DNA of 64,000 nucleotides, taken from positions 124,001-188,000 of the forward strand of contig NZ_JABEQC010000007.1 in assembly GCF_013041605.1 (NCBI RefSeq), given 5' to 3'. Under the pieces are notes generated by a model that did no database searches, was not told the DNA's origin, and saw only the letters and a program-made list of their open reading frames with translations. Made by a program: the position numbers and the translations under genes. This document shows, in pieces, positions 1 through 8,818 of this stretch (positions within the stretch are counted from its first letter, which is position 1; every line of letters starts with the position of its first letter). The DNA is from Vibrio plantisponsor (lineage in GTDB: Bacteria > Pseudomonadota > Gammaproteobacteria > Enterobacterales > Vibrionaceae).

Positions 1-207
1 TGTTTGTTCAAGTATCCGGTTGAAATTACTTTAAAATCAGGAGAAGTTGTTTCTGGCAAAGCGCTGGATACAGCGAAAAACAGTCTCGGTGAAGAATGTA
101 TAAAATTGCTCACTCAAGACAGTGATCTATTAGTGGTATTAGATTCAATCGCTAAGATGAAAGTCACAATGGATAATCCTCATTTCCAAGAAGTGGCATT
201 TGATTGA
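1..207 (+). CDS. Rof-like Rho-binding antiterminator, 5' truncated
   Basis: The reading frame is open from base 1 (Cys-Leu-Phe-Lys-Tyr-Pro), so the true start lies left of the window; the TTG at position 4 is probably not the start. The visible 68 residues have the small beta-barrel pattern of Rof/YaeO proteins: a KSGE turn, a central strand with EECIKLL, and a VVLDSIAKMKV strand, ending in NPHFQEVAFD. Known Rof proteins bind Rho and inhibit termination. The N-terminal Cys-rich part that would confirm the family is missing. It is followed after 48 bp by a phosphotransferase gene on the same strand. Confidence 0.65.
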   Translation, partial: CLFKYPVEITLKSGEVVSGKALDTAKNSLGEECIKLLTQDSDLLVVLDSIAKMKVTMDNPHFQEVAFD

Positions 208-255
208 ACTGCACTTCCAACAGGGAATAGTTGCCATTTCGATGAAGGAGATACC

Positions 256-1035
256 GTGCAAGACGCGCAAGAACTGACAGGCGGACGAGAGTCAATATAT
301 CGAGTGGGTGATAGTGTTTATCGCCCACTTCAGCCTTGGAGTTCAACAATTCATAATCTACTGAATCATTTACGATCAGCAGGTTTAAGTGAGTCGCCTA
401 AGTTTATTGGTATTGATGGTGACCAAGAGATGTTGAGCTTTGTAGCCGGTGACACTTACAACTATCCATTAACCAATGCTATTGCGAGCACGGAAGCTCT
501 GATATCAGCCGCTAAGCTCCTGCGAAAAATTCACGATGCTTCAGTTGTAGTTGCGCAGCAGGAGAATATATCGAGCTTTACTTGGATGTTGCCCCCTCAG
601 GAACCCTACGAGGTCATATGTCATGGTGACTTCGCCCCCTATAATGTCGCGCTAACGGGCAATTTAGTAACAGGCGTTTTTGATTTCGACACAGCACACC
701 CAGCGCCCAGAGTGTGGGATCTCGCCTATTCGCTCTATTGCTGGGCGCCTTTTAAGACCAGCAGTGACGACAAACTCGGCACGCTAGAAGAGCAAATATC
801 AAGGGCAAAGTTGTTCTGCGACAGCTATGGAACGTCCGATGATCAGAAAAAACAAATTCCCGATTTCATGATTAAACGGCTAAACGCCCTTGTTAACTTT
901 ATGCGTCAGGAAGCAAACAAAGGTAATCAACAGTTTTGTGAGAATATTGATCAAGGCCACCTTAAATCCTATCTACGAGACATAGAATATATCGAATCCA
1001 ATAAACCTAAGATTCTTTCAAGGCTGTGTAACTAA
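256..1035 (+). CDS. APH-family phosphotransferase
   Basis: A 259-residue aminoglycoside phosphotransferase/choline-kinase fold protein. The catalytic loop HGDFAPYN is at residues 123-130 and the metal-binding DFD at 143-145, followed by WDLAY at 154-158. The GTG start is chosen because GAAGGAGA lies 6-13 bp upstream. Such kinases phosphorylate small hydroxylated substrates (aminoglycosides, macrolides, homoserine, choline); the substrate here cannot be read from sequence. The next gene, a ClbS/DfsB-like protein, follows 27 bp later on the same strand and may be cotranscribed. Confidence 0.85.
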   Translation: MQDAQELTGGRESIYRVGDSVYRPLQPWSSTIHNLLNHLRSAGLSESPKFIGIDGDQEMLSFVAGDTYNYPLTNAIASTEALISAAKLLRKIHDASVVVAQQENISSFTWMLPPQEPYEVICHGDFAPYNVALTGNLVTGVFDFDTAHPAPRVWDLAYSLYCWAPFKTSSDDKLGTLEEQISRAKLFCDSYGTSDDQKKQIPDFMIKRLNALVNFMRQEANKGNQQFCENIDQGHLKSYLRDIEYIESNKPKILSRLCN

Positions 1036-1062
1036 TAGGTTGCCTCAGTAGATGGCTAACAT

Positions 1063-1605
1063 ATGGCAAGAGCAAAAACAAAAGAAGAACTCATCTCTCA
1101 AGCAGAACAAAACTTTTCTAAGCTTTGGAGTTACATCGACTCGATGACTGAGCTGGCGTTGAATACTGAATTTAATTTTTCCGGTGACCTGAACAAGAAA
1201 GAGCAGCACTGGGAGCGAGATCGTAACCTGAAAGACGTATTGATCCATCTTTATGAGTGGCATCAGCTATTAATAAAGTGGATTGATTCTAACAAGCTTG
1301 GCCAAAAAGCAGATTTTCTACCTGAACCCTACAACTGGAAAACGTACGGCGAAATGAATGTAGAGTTTTGGAAGAAACACCAAACCACTGAGCTATCTGA
1401 TGCAAGAAAGCTGGTTACCACAAGCCATCAAGCTGCTATTGAACGAGTATTAGGTTTTTCTGATCAGGAGCTATTTACTAAGCAGTTTTTTAATTGGACT
1501 GGATCTACAACCCTTGGAAGTTATTGTGTTTCAGCAATGCCAAGTCATTACGATTGGGCTTTGAAAAAACTACGGGCTCATGTTAAGAAACTTTCTCAGC
1601 AATAA
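1063..1605 (+). CDS. ClbS/DfsB-family four-helix protein
   Basis: A 180-residue cytosolic helical protein matching the ClbS/DfsB (DUF1706) pattern: an N-terminal KTKEELI helix, a central ERDRNLKDVLIHLYEWHQLL helix, the conserved LPEPYNWKTYGEMN loop, and a C-terminal PSHYDWALKKLRAH helix. ClbS proteins of this family protect colibactin producers by hydrolysing the cyclopropane warhead, but most family members sit outside colibactin clusters and their role is unknown. No polyketide genes are nearby, so no specific function is assigned. It follows the phosphotransferase after 27 bp. Confidence 0.8.
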   Translation: MARAKTKEELISQAEQNFSKLWSYIDSMTELALNTEFNFSGDLNKKEQHWERDRNLKDVLIHLYEWHQLLIKWIDSNKLGQKADFLPEPYNWKTYGEMNVEFWKKHQTTELSDARKLVTTSHQAAIERVLGFSDQELFTKQFFNWTGSTTLGSYCVSAMPSHYDWALKKLRAHVKKLSQQ

Positions 1606-1707
1606 ACAATTCTGTTAGCAAATTAATAGCGTTTAGTTTGCTGCTGTTAGTGTTTCCTGTAGGGAGTACGATGCATTTGAAACATCAGATAACACAGTTT
1701 CTGGGCA

Positions 1708-1733
1708 ATAAAAAACCAGCGTTTCGGCTGGCT
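1708..1733 (-). terminator. Intrinsic terminator of the RRM gene
   Basis: Read on the minus strand, CCAGC and GCTGG (1716-1731) form a hairpin around a six-base loop and are followed by a T-tract (A-run at 1708-1715 on plus). It lies 13 bp past the stop of the minus-strand RRM gene. Confidence 0.75.
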
Positions 1734-1745
1734 TGATAATTCGTT

Positions 1746-1982
1746 TTATTGAGCCGTTTTGACTCGAATCTTACTTTTAGCAACGCTGGTAAGATTAAGG
1801 GCAGCAATCGCAGCTTTAGCTTCTGAAACATCTGGCATTTCGACGAAAGCAAAGCCTTTAGAGATACCCGTTTCTTGATCTAAAACGAGAGTGCATTCAG
1901 CAACCTTTCCGTGTTCTGAGAATAGTTTACGAATGTCTTGTTCTGTCGTTGTACGAGCAAGGTTGCGTACTAATAGTTTCAT
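1746..1982 (-). CDS. RRM-domain RNA-binding protein
   Basis: A 78-residue protein consisting of a single RNA recognition motif. RNP2 is LLVRNL (residues 3-8) and RNP1 is SKGFAFVEM (41-49), with the aromatic residues that stack on RNA present. This is the size and layout of the small bacterial RRM (Rbp) proteins, often cold-induced, which bind single-stranded RNA. It is monocistronic, with its own terminator and about 240 bp of noncoding DNA upstream that could hold a long leader. Gene identity is clear; RNA targets are unknown. Confidence 0.88.
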   Translation of the reverse strand: MKLLVRNLARTTTEQDIRKLFSEHGKVAECTLVLDQETGISKGFAFVEMPDVSEAKAAIAALNLTSVAKSKIRVKTAQ

Positions 1983-2224
1983 AGTTGTCCGTTAATATGG
2001 AAGTGACAGCATGGATTGTCTCAATAAAGACTGTTGTCACCAAGCGATAGTTTAGCTTTATCTTAAAATAGTTTATGGTAAAGCAACTAAATGCATAATA
2101 TTCTGCTGTTTTGAAGCTTTCGACACCAATAGTGATGTCTGGTGTTATGGATAAAAATACAACCACCGTGTTTAGCTATCTAGCTTGATCCTCATTTGCG
2201 GTGCCTTTGTGTTATTGGAGGAAC

Positions 2225-2911
2225 ATGGAAAAGTTAGCTAATGAAATTTGGATATTTAACGGTGAACCTGTTCAATTCTTCGGTCTGCCTTATTCCACTC
2301 GTATGACCGTGGTTCGTTTGTTCAACGGTGATCTCTGGGTGCACAGCCCTATCAAACTGTCTGAATCAATCAAAGATCAAATAGAAGCACTTGGCTGCGT
2401 GAAGTACTTAATAGCGCCTAATCATCTCCACCACTTGTTCTTGCCTGAATGGATTTCGGCGTATCCAGAGGTTGAAGTGTTTGGAACCGATGAAGTAATT
2501 AAAAAGCGCAGTGATATTACTTTTGATGGTTCTTTGAATAGCCAGCAAAGCTGGGCTTGGGAAGATGACATAGAACAAGAGTTGTTTTCGGGTTCTCCCT
2601 TGATGGAAGAGTGTGTGTTTTTCCACAAATCCTCAGGGACTTTAATCGTAACTGATTTGGTAGAAAATTTTTCAGGGCATAGCTTTAACTATTGGCAAAG
2701 ATTGGCAGCAAAGGGTGCTGGAATCCTTGCTCCTAACGGCAAAACACCGCTGGATTGGCGTTTAAGTTTTATGTTCGGCAAACAAGAAGCAAGTACACAT
2801 CTTGATAGGTTATTGAGTTGGGACACCAAGGCTTTAGTTATGGCACATGGTGAAATTGTCACAGAAAATACCGATGAGTTTTTAGCTAGGTCTTTTAAGT
2901 GGCTGATATAG
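2225..2911 (+). CDS. DUF4336 protein, metallo-hydrolase-like
   Basis: A 228-residue protein. The frame opens earlier at a GTG (2201), but ATG 2225 has a strong GGAGGA four bases upstream of it and is taken as the start. The sequence fits DUF4336: an N-terminal strand NEIWIFNGEPVQF, the VVRLFNGDLWVHSPI segment, LIAPNHLHHLF and later TLIVTDLVENF. The fold resembles metallo-beta-lactamase hydrolases, but the canonical HxHxDH motif is replaced by NHLHHLF, so catalysis should not be assumed. There is no signal peptide. Single gene, no obvious partner. Confidence 0.75.
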   Translation: MEKLANEIWIFNGEPVQFFGLPYSTRMTVVRLFNGDLWVHSPIKLSESIKDQIEALGCVKYLIAPNHLHHLFLPEWISAYPEVEVFGTDEVIKKRSDITFDGSLNSQQSWAWEDDIEQELFSGSPLMEECVFFHKSSGTLIVTDLVENFSGHSFNYWQRLAAKGAGILAPNGKTPLDWRLSFMFGKQEASTHLDRLLSWDTKALVMAHGEIVTENTDEFLARSFKWLI

Positions 2912-3040
2912 AGAAGTGAGAAGCTACCTGCGAACACCTGTTGTAAAGGTATAGTCTCGCATTTTGTTACGCTATTTTAGTTCAATGGCTTTTTAGCTTG
3001 GTTTAGTATCGAAGCGTCAATTATTCCTCAGAGGCTAAAA

Positions 3041-3466
3041 ATGAAAAAATCGGTAATGACATTGACTTTAACTCTTGCTCTGGTTGGTTGTGATGACGCG
3101 AGTAAGGTTATCGACCAAGCTCAAGAGGTCGCAAATAAAGCCGTGGATACTTTGCAACTGCAAGCTCAGTCAATCGATCTCAACAGTCTGAATCTTGAGG
3201 TTTTCGGAGATGCTGCCCAAAGAGCTAAAGAGTTTACTCAATCAATCGATACGCTTATGAATACTGAGTTGGGCGATCAGGAGGCAATCCGCAACGTGAC
3301 CGAGCAGATTTCCAACTCATATTATTGCTTGGTTGAAGTTTCCTCGCAGGAGACGGCGGAGAATCTACTGGATAAGATTGTCTCTTCAGTAAAGAACGAC
3401 CAAATGCTAGCCATCATCGAAAAAGGTGTTGGTAAAGCCAATTCAGTTAAAGAGTGTGTGATTTAA
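3041..3466 (+). CDS. Small putative lipoprotein
   Basis: A 141-residue protein with a lipoprotein signal: Lys-Lys at positions 2-3, a hydrophobic stretch, then the lipobox LVGC at residues 14-17. Asp after the Cys (CDD) would favour inner-membrane retention by the E. coli +2 rule, which may not hold strictly in Vibrio. The mature part is helical and rich in Ala and Gln (IDQAQEVANKAVDTL). Two Cys near the C-terminus could pair. No family recognised. It ends at its own hairpin terminator. Confidence 0.7.
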   Translation: MKKSVMTLTLTLALVGCDDASKVIDQAQEVANKAVDTLQLQAQSIDLNSLNLEVFGDAAQRAKEFTQSIDTLMNTELGDQEAIRNVTEQISNSYYCLVEVSSQETAENLLDKIVSSVKNDQMLAIIEKGVGKANSVKECVI

Positions 3467-3492
3467 CCACTTACCGTTTGCGTACAAATATC

Positions 3493-3548
3493 AACGAAAC
3501 CCAATATATTGCACTTTGTTGAGTGAGGTGTTGGGTTTCGTTTTCATT
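3493..3548 (+). terminator. Long-loop hairpin terminator
   Basis: AACGAAACCCAA (3493-3504) pairs perfectly with TTGGGTTTCGTT (3531-3542) and is followed by TTCATTT. It sits 27 bp after the lipoprotein stop. Confidence 0.6.
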
Positions 3549-3603
3549 TCAAAATGACTATCATCAGTTTAATTTTGTCAAATTTGCAATAAACGGATAT
3601 TCG

Positions 3604-4485
3604 ATGCGCACTCGTTCAGATGATTTAGAGATCTTAGTTAATGTGGTCGACAGTGGCAGTTTTTCACTTGCCGCCGAAACCATGGGTGTACAGGTGGCTA
3701 AAGTCTCGCGAGCAGTGAGCCGTGTTGAGAAGCAACTCGGAATCACAATCCTTAATCGAACGACAAGACGCTTAGAGTTGACGGAAGAAGGCAGACGCTT
3801 TGTTGATTCTGTGCGCTCTGGTCTGCAATATCTTCAGCAAGCGGAAGAAGATCTATCCAGCGGTGGTGAACTTCCCAAAGGCAAGCTTCGTGTAGATGCT
3901 GCCAGCCCGTTTATGCTCAATCAATTAGTGCCACTGATACGGGAATTCAAACAAGCTTACCCTGACATTGAATTGGAACTTACCTCAAACGAAGGCTATG
4001 TCGATCTTCTTGAAAAGCGTACAGATGTGGCAATTCGCATTGGCAAGTTGGCGGATTCAACCTTGCATTCCAGCTTTCTTGGCAAGAGCCGTTTATTCGT
4101 TGTTGCTTCTCCAGAGTACTTGTCGAGAAAAGGCTTACCGAATACGCCCGATGATCTTTCTCAGCATGAGATTGTCGGTTTTACCAGACCAAAAAGTTTA
4201 AATGTCTGGCCTGTAGAAGGCGTAGATCATATTGAACCAACCATTGCCTGCAGCAGTGGTGAGACGGTACGCCAGTTGGTTCTTGCCGGTAATGGTATCA
4301 GTTGTTTGTCAGGATATATGGTTAGACAAGACATTGCCGAAGGCCGATTAATTGTACTTTTAGATGAATACAGTAAAGAGTCTTCAGATCGTGAGTTGAT
4401 CAATGCGGTGTACTATAGATCATCTCAAGTGGCTCGACGAATATCGGCATTTATCGACTTTATCAAACCTCGATTCACTCTTTAA
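3604..4485 (+). CDS. LysR-family transcriptional regulator
   Basis: ATG 3604 (MRTRSDDLEIL) is preferred over the upstream in-frame start at 3523 because LysR proteins begin just before the HTH. The winged helix is intact at residues 1-60: SGSFSLAAETMGVQVAKVSRAVSRVEKQLG then NRTTRRLELTEEG. The rest is a substrate-binding domain of normal length, 293 residues in all. It resembles the regulators found next to OYE or quinone reductases. It is codirectional with the OYE gene 140 bp downstream and is a candidate regulator of it. Confidence 0.88.
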   Translation: MRTRSDDLEILVNVVDSGSFSLAAETMGVQVAKVSRAVSRVEKQLGITILNRTTRRLELTEEGRRFVDSVRSGLQYLQQAEEDLSSGGELPKGKLRVDAASPFMLNQLVPLIREFKQAYPDIELELTSNEGYVDLLEKRTDVAIRIGKLADSTLHSSFLGKSRLFVVASPEYLSRKGLPNTPDDLSQHEIVGFTRPKSLNVWPVEGVDHIEPTIACSSGETVRQLVLAGNGISCLSGYMVRQDIAEGRLIVLLDEYSKESSDRELINAVYYRSSQVARRISAFIDFIKPRFTL

Positions 4486-4505
4486 AACCAGCTAAACCTG
4501 TTCGT

Positions 4506-4549
4506 ACGGACAAGTATTTTTGTTATTTCTGCAAAAATGTTTTGTCCGT
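4506..4549. promoter_or_regulatory. Inverted repeat upstream of the OYE gene
   Basis: ACGGACAA at 4506-4513 is matched by TTGTCCGT at 4542-4549, an 8 bp perfect inverted repeat with 28 bp between arms. It lies just past the LysR stop and about 76 bp before the OYE start. It could be a regulator site or a hairpin at the 3' end of the LysR transcript; the sequence does not decide. Confidence 0.35.
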
Positions 4550-4625
4550 TCGTTGATTAATCAGCTCCTAGTTCACTGTTAGAATCTTCCCCATACAAGT
4601 ATTCACTTATCCAACCGAGGAACTT

Positions 4626-5729
4626 ATGACTGACGCATTGTTTCAACCGATTCAAGTAGGTCGTTTTCAATTAGCGAACCGTATTGTTATGCCTCCGATG
4701 ACTCGTTCACGAGCAAGTCAGCCAAACGATGTGGCCAACGATTTAATGGCAAAGTACTACGCACAACGCGCTAGTGCTGGGTTGATTGTGAGTGAAGGTA
4801 CCCAAATCGCGCCAAACGCAAAAGGGTACGCATGGACTCCGGGTATCTACAGTGATGAACAAGTGGCCGGTTGGAAGAAGGTAACGGATGCAGTGCATGC
4901 GAAAGGCGGTATTATTTTCGCTCAGCTTTGGCATGTGGGGCGTGTCACTCACCCAGACAACATTAACGGTGAGCAACCAATTTCTTCTTCTGCTATTAAA
5001 GCTGAAGGTGTGAAAGTGTTTGTTGATAACGGCACTGATGAGCCCGGGTTCGTTGATACGGCAATGCCTCGTGAAATGACTAAAGATGATATCGATCTTG
5101 TGATTAAGCAGTTCCACCAAGCAGCAAAGAATGCGCAGTTGGCAGGCTTTGATGGCATTGAACTTCATGCGGCGAATGGCTATTTGGTCAATCAATTTAT
5201 TGACTCTGAGTCAAACAATCGTACCGATATGTACGGTGGTAGCCTTGAAAATCGTCTGCGTTTTCTTGATGAAGTGGTAGCAACATTATGTGATGCCATT
5301 GGTTCTGACCGCGTCGGTGTTCGTCTTGCTCCGTTAACAACTCTAAATGGTACGGTTGACGCGAACCCTGAAGAAACCTATGTGGCAGCAGCGAAAGTTC
5401 TCAAAAAACACGGCATCGCATACTTACATATTGCAGAAGCTGATTGGGACGACGCACCGTTAATGCCAGTAGCGTTTAAACAGGCGTTACGCGAAGCCTT
5501 TACTGGCACTTTGATCTACGCTGGTAAATACAATGTTGAGAAAGCGCTTTTGGCTTTAGATTCTGGTTTAGCAGATATGGTTGCGTTCGGTCGCCCTTAT
5601 GTATCAAATCCAGATCTGCCTGAGCGTATTAAAAATGGTCAGCCTTGGGCCGCTCACGATCCCAATACTCTGTTTGGCGGTGCAGAAAAAGGATTAACGG
5701 ATTATCCTAATTTTGCCGAACAAAGATAA
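4626..5729 (+). CDS. Old Yellow Enzyme-family alkene reductase
   Basis: A 367-residue FMN-dependent ene-reductase of the NemA/OYE type. Seen: the N-terminal ANRIVMPPMTRSRA strand and the active-site segment ELHAANGYLVNQF with the substrate-binding pair His181 and Asn184. Also present are the YGGSLENR motif (203-210) and the late VAFGRPYVSNPDL phosphate-binding motif. These enzymes reduce activated C=C bonds and nitro compounds with NAD(P)H, often for detoxification of electrophiles. RBS GAGGAAC precedes ATG 4626. A bidirectional terminator follows. A second, more distant OYE is encoded at 14958-16001. Confidence 0.93.
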   Translation: MTDALFQPIQVGRFQLANRIVMPPMTRSRASQPNDVANDLMAKYYAQRASAGLIVSEGTQIAPNAKGYAWTPGIYSDEQVAGWKKVTDAVHAKGGIIFAQLWHVGRVTHPDNINGEQPISSSAIKAEGVKVFVDNGTDEPGFVDTAMPREMTKDDIDLVIKQFHQAAKNAQLAGFDGIELHAANGYLVNQFIDSESNNRTDMYGGSLENRLRFLDEVVATLCDAIGSDRVGVRLAPLTTLNGTVDANPEETYVAAAKVLKKHGIAYLHIAEADWDDAPLMPVAFKQALREAFTGTLIYAGKYNVEKALLALDSGLADMVAFGRPYVSNPDLPERIKNGQPWAAHDPNTLFGGAEKGLTDYPNFAEQR

Positions 5730-5738
5730 GTTGAAACG

Positions 5739-5770
5739 AAAATAAAACCTCTTGATTGAGGTTTTATTTT
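5739..5770 (+). terminator. Strong intrinsic terminator of OYE gene
   Basis: AAAATAAAACCTC (5739-5751) pairs perfectly with GAGGTTTTATTTT (5758-5770) around a six-base loop; the T-rich arm makes it usable in both directions. Confidence 0.85.
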
Positions 5771-5842
5771 GTCTGAGATTTGTTGCCAAGATGCATGAAT
5801 ACTGCCATGTTGATGTTTATTCGACAGTAACAAGGGACGTTA

Positions 5843-6286
5843 ATGAAATTTGAAATCACGACTGCACGTTCTGAGCATGCCAACCAGATAGCAAAGTTAA
5901 CGCAAGAACTTGGCTATACAGCAAATACGAAAGACACAGAAACTTGGTTAACGCATTTGAGTCGTTCACCTATGCATTGTGTTTATATCGCAGTCGTCGA
6001 TAACCAAGTATGCGCTTGGCTGGTGGTTGAGAAACGAATGTTTCTAGAGTCTGGTACTAAAGCTGAAATCACAGGTTTGGTCGTAGGTAAACAATATCGA
6101 TGCCTTGGTATTGCGCAAGCGTTGGTGAGAGCTGCGCAAGAGTGGGCTATTGAGCAGGGTTTAGAGACAATGGTGGTGAGATCCAATATTGAAAGAGAGG
6201 AATCGCATCTGTTCTATCCCAAAGTGGGATTTGAAAGAAGTAAGACAACCCATGTCTACACTAAGTCTTTGAAAGACAATGAATAA
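5843..6286 (+). CDS. GNAT-family N-acetyltransferase
   Basis: A 147-residue protein with the GNAT fold. The acetyl-CoA loop is present as LVVGKQYRCLGIAQALVRAAQEWA at roughly residues 73-96, a variant of the usual RxxGxG/A signature, and the C-terminal FYPKVGFERSKTTHVYTKSL is typical of small GNATs. RBS AAGGGACG precedes ATG 5843. The substrate is not predictable. It is a single gene between two terminators. Confidence 0.85.
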   Translation: MKFEITTARSEHANQIAKLTQELGYTANTKDTETWLTHLSRSPMHCVYIAVVDNQVCAWLVVEKRMFLESGTKAEITGLVVGKQYRCLGIAQALVRAAQEWAIEQGLETMVVRSNIEREESHLFYPKVGFERSKTTHVYTKSLKDNE

Positions 6287-6288
6287 CA

Positions 6289-6319
6289 AAAAGCACCGAC
6301 TGTAAAAGCTGGTGCTTTA
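6289..6319. terminator. Bidirectional terminator, GNAT and cupin genes
   Basis: AAAGCACC pairs with GGTGCTTT (arms at about 6290-6297 and 6311-6318); A- and T-runs flank it, suiting the convergent genes on both sides. Confidence 0.7.
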
Positions 6320-6348
6320 TAAGTGAATCATGTTGTTAGCTTACAGAT

Positions 6349-6852
6349 CTATTGGTCACTTAACTGAGCAATTGCACCCGGTTTGATGCAACGTGCTTTG
6401 ATACCTTGCGATTTTGCAGCCGCAATAAGTACCTGCTCAATCCAGCCAGCATCCATGATGTTCATGAAATTGCCTTCTTGGTCGAAGTTGATGTTCGCTC
6501 CTGAGATCACCATAAATCCGTCAGCACCACCTGAGTCTTTAGGGCAGTGGAAAGTATGGATAGAACCGCCTGGTTCGTACAGGTAGCTACCTGCGGTTTG
6601 AACTTGATCTGGATATTCCATGTAGTGCCAAGCACCACTTAACGTATAGAAATGCACGACGCCAGTGTGGAAGTGTTTTGGTAGCGTGATGCCCGGTGCA
6701 AACTTCGCACGGATAACCCAAGTACCGTTTTCAGGATCTAGAAACAGTGGGTATACGTCTACGCCCGGTAATGCATCTTTGACTATAGATTCTTCATTGG
6801 TATTAAGTGTTAGCAGAAAATCTTGATGTTGAATCACTTCTGGTAATGACAT
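6349..6852 (-). CDS. Cupin, 2,4'-dihydroxyacetophenone dioxygenase family
   Basis: A 167-residue single-domain cupin. The metal-binding motif is LPKHFHTGVVHFYTLSG with His60, His62 and His67, and a second His cluster lies in IHTFHCP (99-103). It matches proteins annotated as 2,4'-dihydroxyacetophenone dioxygenase-like, non-haem Fe oxygenases that cleave C-C bonds; the actual substrate is unproven. It lies 27 bp downstream of an SDR gene in the same direction and forms an operon with it, under the divergent AraC gene at 7772. Confidence 0.8.
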   Translation of the reverse strand: MSLPEVIQHQDFLLTLNTNEESIVKDALPGVDVYPLFLDPENGTWVIRAKFAPGITLPKHFHTGVVHFYTLSGAWHYMEYPDQVQTAGSYLYEPGGSIHTFHCPKDSGGADGFMVISGANINFDQEGNFMNIMDAGWIEQVLIAAAKSQGIKARCIKPGAIAQLSDQ

Positions 6853-6879
6853 TGTTCTCTTCCTTGTTGTTGTTATTTC

Positions 6880-7641
6880 TTAACCCAAAAGAGGGTATTT
6901 GAAGTTTTCGAAACCATCGGAAGCACTAACAGTGCAACCATTAATACAGTTGGCTTGATCGCTGACTAAGAATGAAACCACGTTGGCGATTTCTTCAGGC
7001 TGAGTGAATGTTTGACGCATCTGTTCTTTGCTAATGTGTTCCCAAAGACCAAATGCTTCGTATTGACGGAGCATAGGTGTATCTACACGTCCGGGTGCAA
7101 TGGCAACCACACGGATACCAAGAGGTGCAAGTTCAAGTGCCGCGCATTTGGTCATCATATCAACGGCCGCTTTACTGACGTTATAGGTGAACGTCATCTC
7201 CGATGCCATCTGTGCATAGACTGAGGAAGTGTTAAGAATGACACCTCTCGTACCTTGCGACTTAAACTGATGTGCTGCCGCCAAAATTCCGTAATACACG
7301 CCATTTTGGTTAACTTTTGTAACTGGATCGAAATCATGGATAGGGTCGTGCTCTAGCAATGGTTTCGCCATACCGATACCAGCATTGTTAATCATGATGT
7401 CTAAGCTACCGAAATGTGTTGCAGCAGCTTTAACTGCTGCTTCGACTTGTCCGTAATCAGAAACATCAGCCGAGAAAGTGTGCAGTTGTTCTTCATCAAA
7501 ACCTTGGTAGATTTCCAGAGATTTTTCCGATAGATCTACAGCAAGGACTTTAACACCTTGCTCAAGTAACTGATTAATAATCGCTTTACCAATACCACCG
7601 GCAGCACCTGTAACGACAGCAACTTTATTGAAAAGCTCCAT
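6880..7641 (-). CDS. SDR-family NAD(P)-dependent oxidoreductase
   Basis: A 253-residue classical short-chain dehydrogenase/reductase. The cofactor loop TGAAGGIG is at residues 11-18, NNAG at 85-88, and the catalytic Tyr153-x-x-x-Lys157 is in TYNVSKAA, with Ser139/140 before it. Asp36 at the end of the second strand (VDLS) favours NAD over NADP. First gene of a two-gene operon with the cupin. The start at 7641 has AGGAGA upstream. Confidence 0.9.
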   Translation of the reverse strand: MELFNKVAVVTGAAGGIGKAIINQLLEQGVKVLAVDLSEKSLEIYQGFDEEQLHTFSADVSDYGQVEAAVKAAATHFGSLDIMINNAGIGMAKPLLEHDPIHDFDPVTKVNQNGVYYGILAAAHQFKSQGTRGVILNTSSVYAQMASEMTFTYNVSKAAVDMMTKCAALELAPLGIRVVAIAPGRVDTPMLRQYEAFGLWEHISKEQMRQTFTQPEEIANVVSFLVSDQANCINGCTVSASDGFENFKYPLLG

Positions 7642-7771
7642 GGTATGTCTCCTGTTAATAAAATGTTAATTTGAGCGTAATCTACATCATGAAATTGTCG
7701 TTAACTTGATTTTTTGCGAAGGTTTTTTGATATATTGCATTCACAAATGATTAACATTGCTGGATTGGAAT

Positions 7772-8776
7772 ATGTATATCGTTAGAAGCGGAGCCGCAGA
7801 CAAGTTTGACAGCTTGGTTCATGAGTTAAACCAAAACCCAATAGATATATTGAACGGTGTAGGTTTGTCGGCGACTCAGTTCCGTGATCCCGATACCTAC
7901 ATTGCTTACTCGCGGTTAGCCGATCTCATGGAGATGGCGGCGTTACAATGTAACCAATCTCTGTTTGGAGTGATGTTGGGGCAAAGACAAAGCTTACAGA
8001 GTCTGGGTGATCTACCAATGTTGCTATCTAGGGCTAAAACCGTCGGCGATGTATTTTCACAAGTTAACGACTACCTCTATTTGCACTCGTCAGGTGTGTC
8101 TTTAGATTTAAAAGAAACAAATGGCTGGGTTCAGGTATCACTGAATATTGATGTCGATAATGAAATAGGCAAAGAACAGCTCATACAACTGAGTGTGGTC
8201 CAGCTGGCCAAATTTGTTGCAAGCATTCTCAATACCGATGTGGATCGCATTACACTTCACTTAACCCAATCGGAAGTACCGGATTACTCGCTACGAGCGA
8301 ATTCAGGACTACCGCACATTCTCTTTGATGAGTCATTCAATGGGATACTGCTACGACCAAGTCAGTTGAGTTCGAAGGTTTACCAAGATCCTGAACTGCT
8401 TGAGCGACATTTTGAAAAACATTTGCAGTACTTAAACAAGCGTTATCCCAATAATTTGTATGACCAAGCCTCTGATCTCATTACTCGCTTGTTAGCCACA
8501 GGTGAGTGCAGTGTAGAAAGGGTCGCCAAAGCGTTGGATTTACACCCGAGAGTTTTGCAGTCTCGTTTGAAAAGTTATGGCTCAAGCTATCGTGAAATAT
8601 TGCAAAAAGTAAGGCAGCGACTGGCGGAAAAATCGCTGGCTGACCACGCACAAAGCATTACCGACATTGCTCTTCAGCTAGGATATGCCGAGGCTTCTGT
8701 GTTCAGTCGTCATTTTCGAGATTGGACAGGGTTGTCGCCGACTCAATGGCGCAATCAATGTGATAAACAAAGCTAA
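7772..8776 (+). CDS. AraC-family transcriptional regulator
   Basis: A 334-residue regulator of the long AraC type: an N-terminal ligand domain (arabinose-binding_2-like, with the TYIAYSRLADLMEMAA segment) and a C-terminal double HTH. The second HTH is clear: SITDIALQLGYAEASVFSRHFRDWTGLSPTQWR. ATG 7772 is preferred to the TTG at 7757. It is divergent from the SDR-cupin operon with about 130 bp between starts, so it most likely controls that operon and perhaps itself. Confidence 0.9.
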   Translation: MYIVRSGAADKFDSLVHELNQNPIDILNGVGLSATQFRDPDTYIAYSRLADLMEMAALQCNQSLFGVMLGQRQSLQSLGDLPMLLSRAKTVGDVFSQVNDYLYLHSSGVSLDLKETNGWVQVSLNIDVDNEIGKEQLIQLSVVQLAKFVASILNTDVDRITLHLTQSEVPDYSLRANSGLPHILFDESFNGILLRPSQLSSKVYQDPELLERHFEKHLQYLNKRYPNNLYDQASDLITRLLATGECSVERVAKALDLHPRVLQSRLKSYGSSYREILQKVRQRLAEKSLADHAQSITDIALQLGYAEASVFSRHFRDWTGLSPTQWRNQCDKQS

Positions 8777-8802
8777 CGCATAGCCTCTAAGGTTAGCTTT
8801 GT
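8767..8802. terminator. Bidirectional terminator, AraC gene and mqo
   Basis: ACAAAGCTAAC (8767-8777) pairs with GTTAGCTTTGT (8792-8802). The left arm includes the AraC stop codon; the convergent mqo gene ends 17 bp further on. Confidence 0.65.
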
Positions 8803-8818
8803 TGATTTCCAGAGGCGC

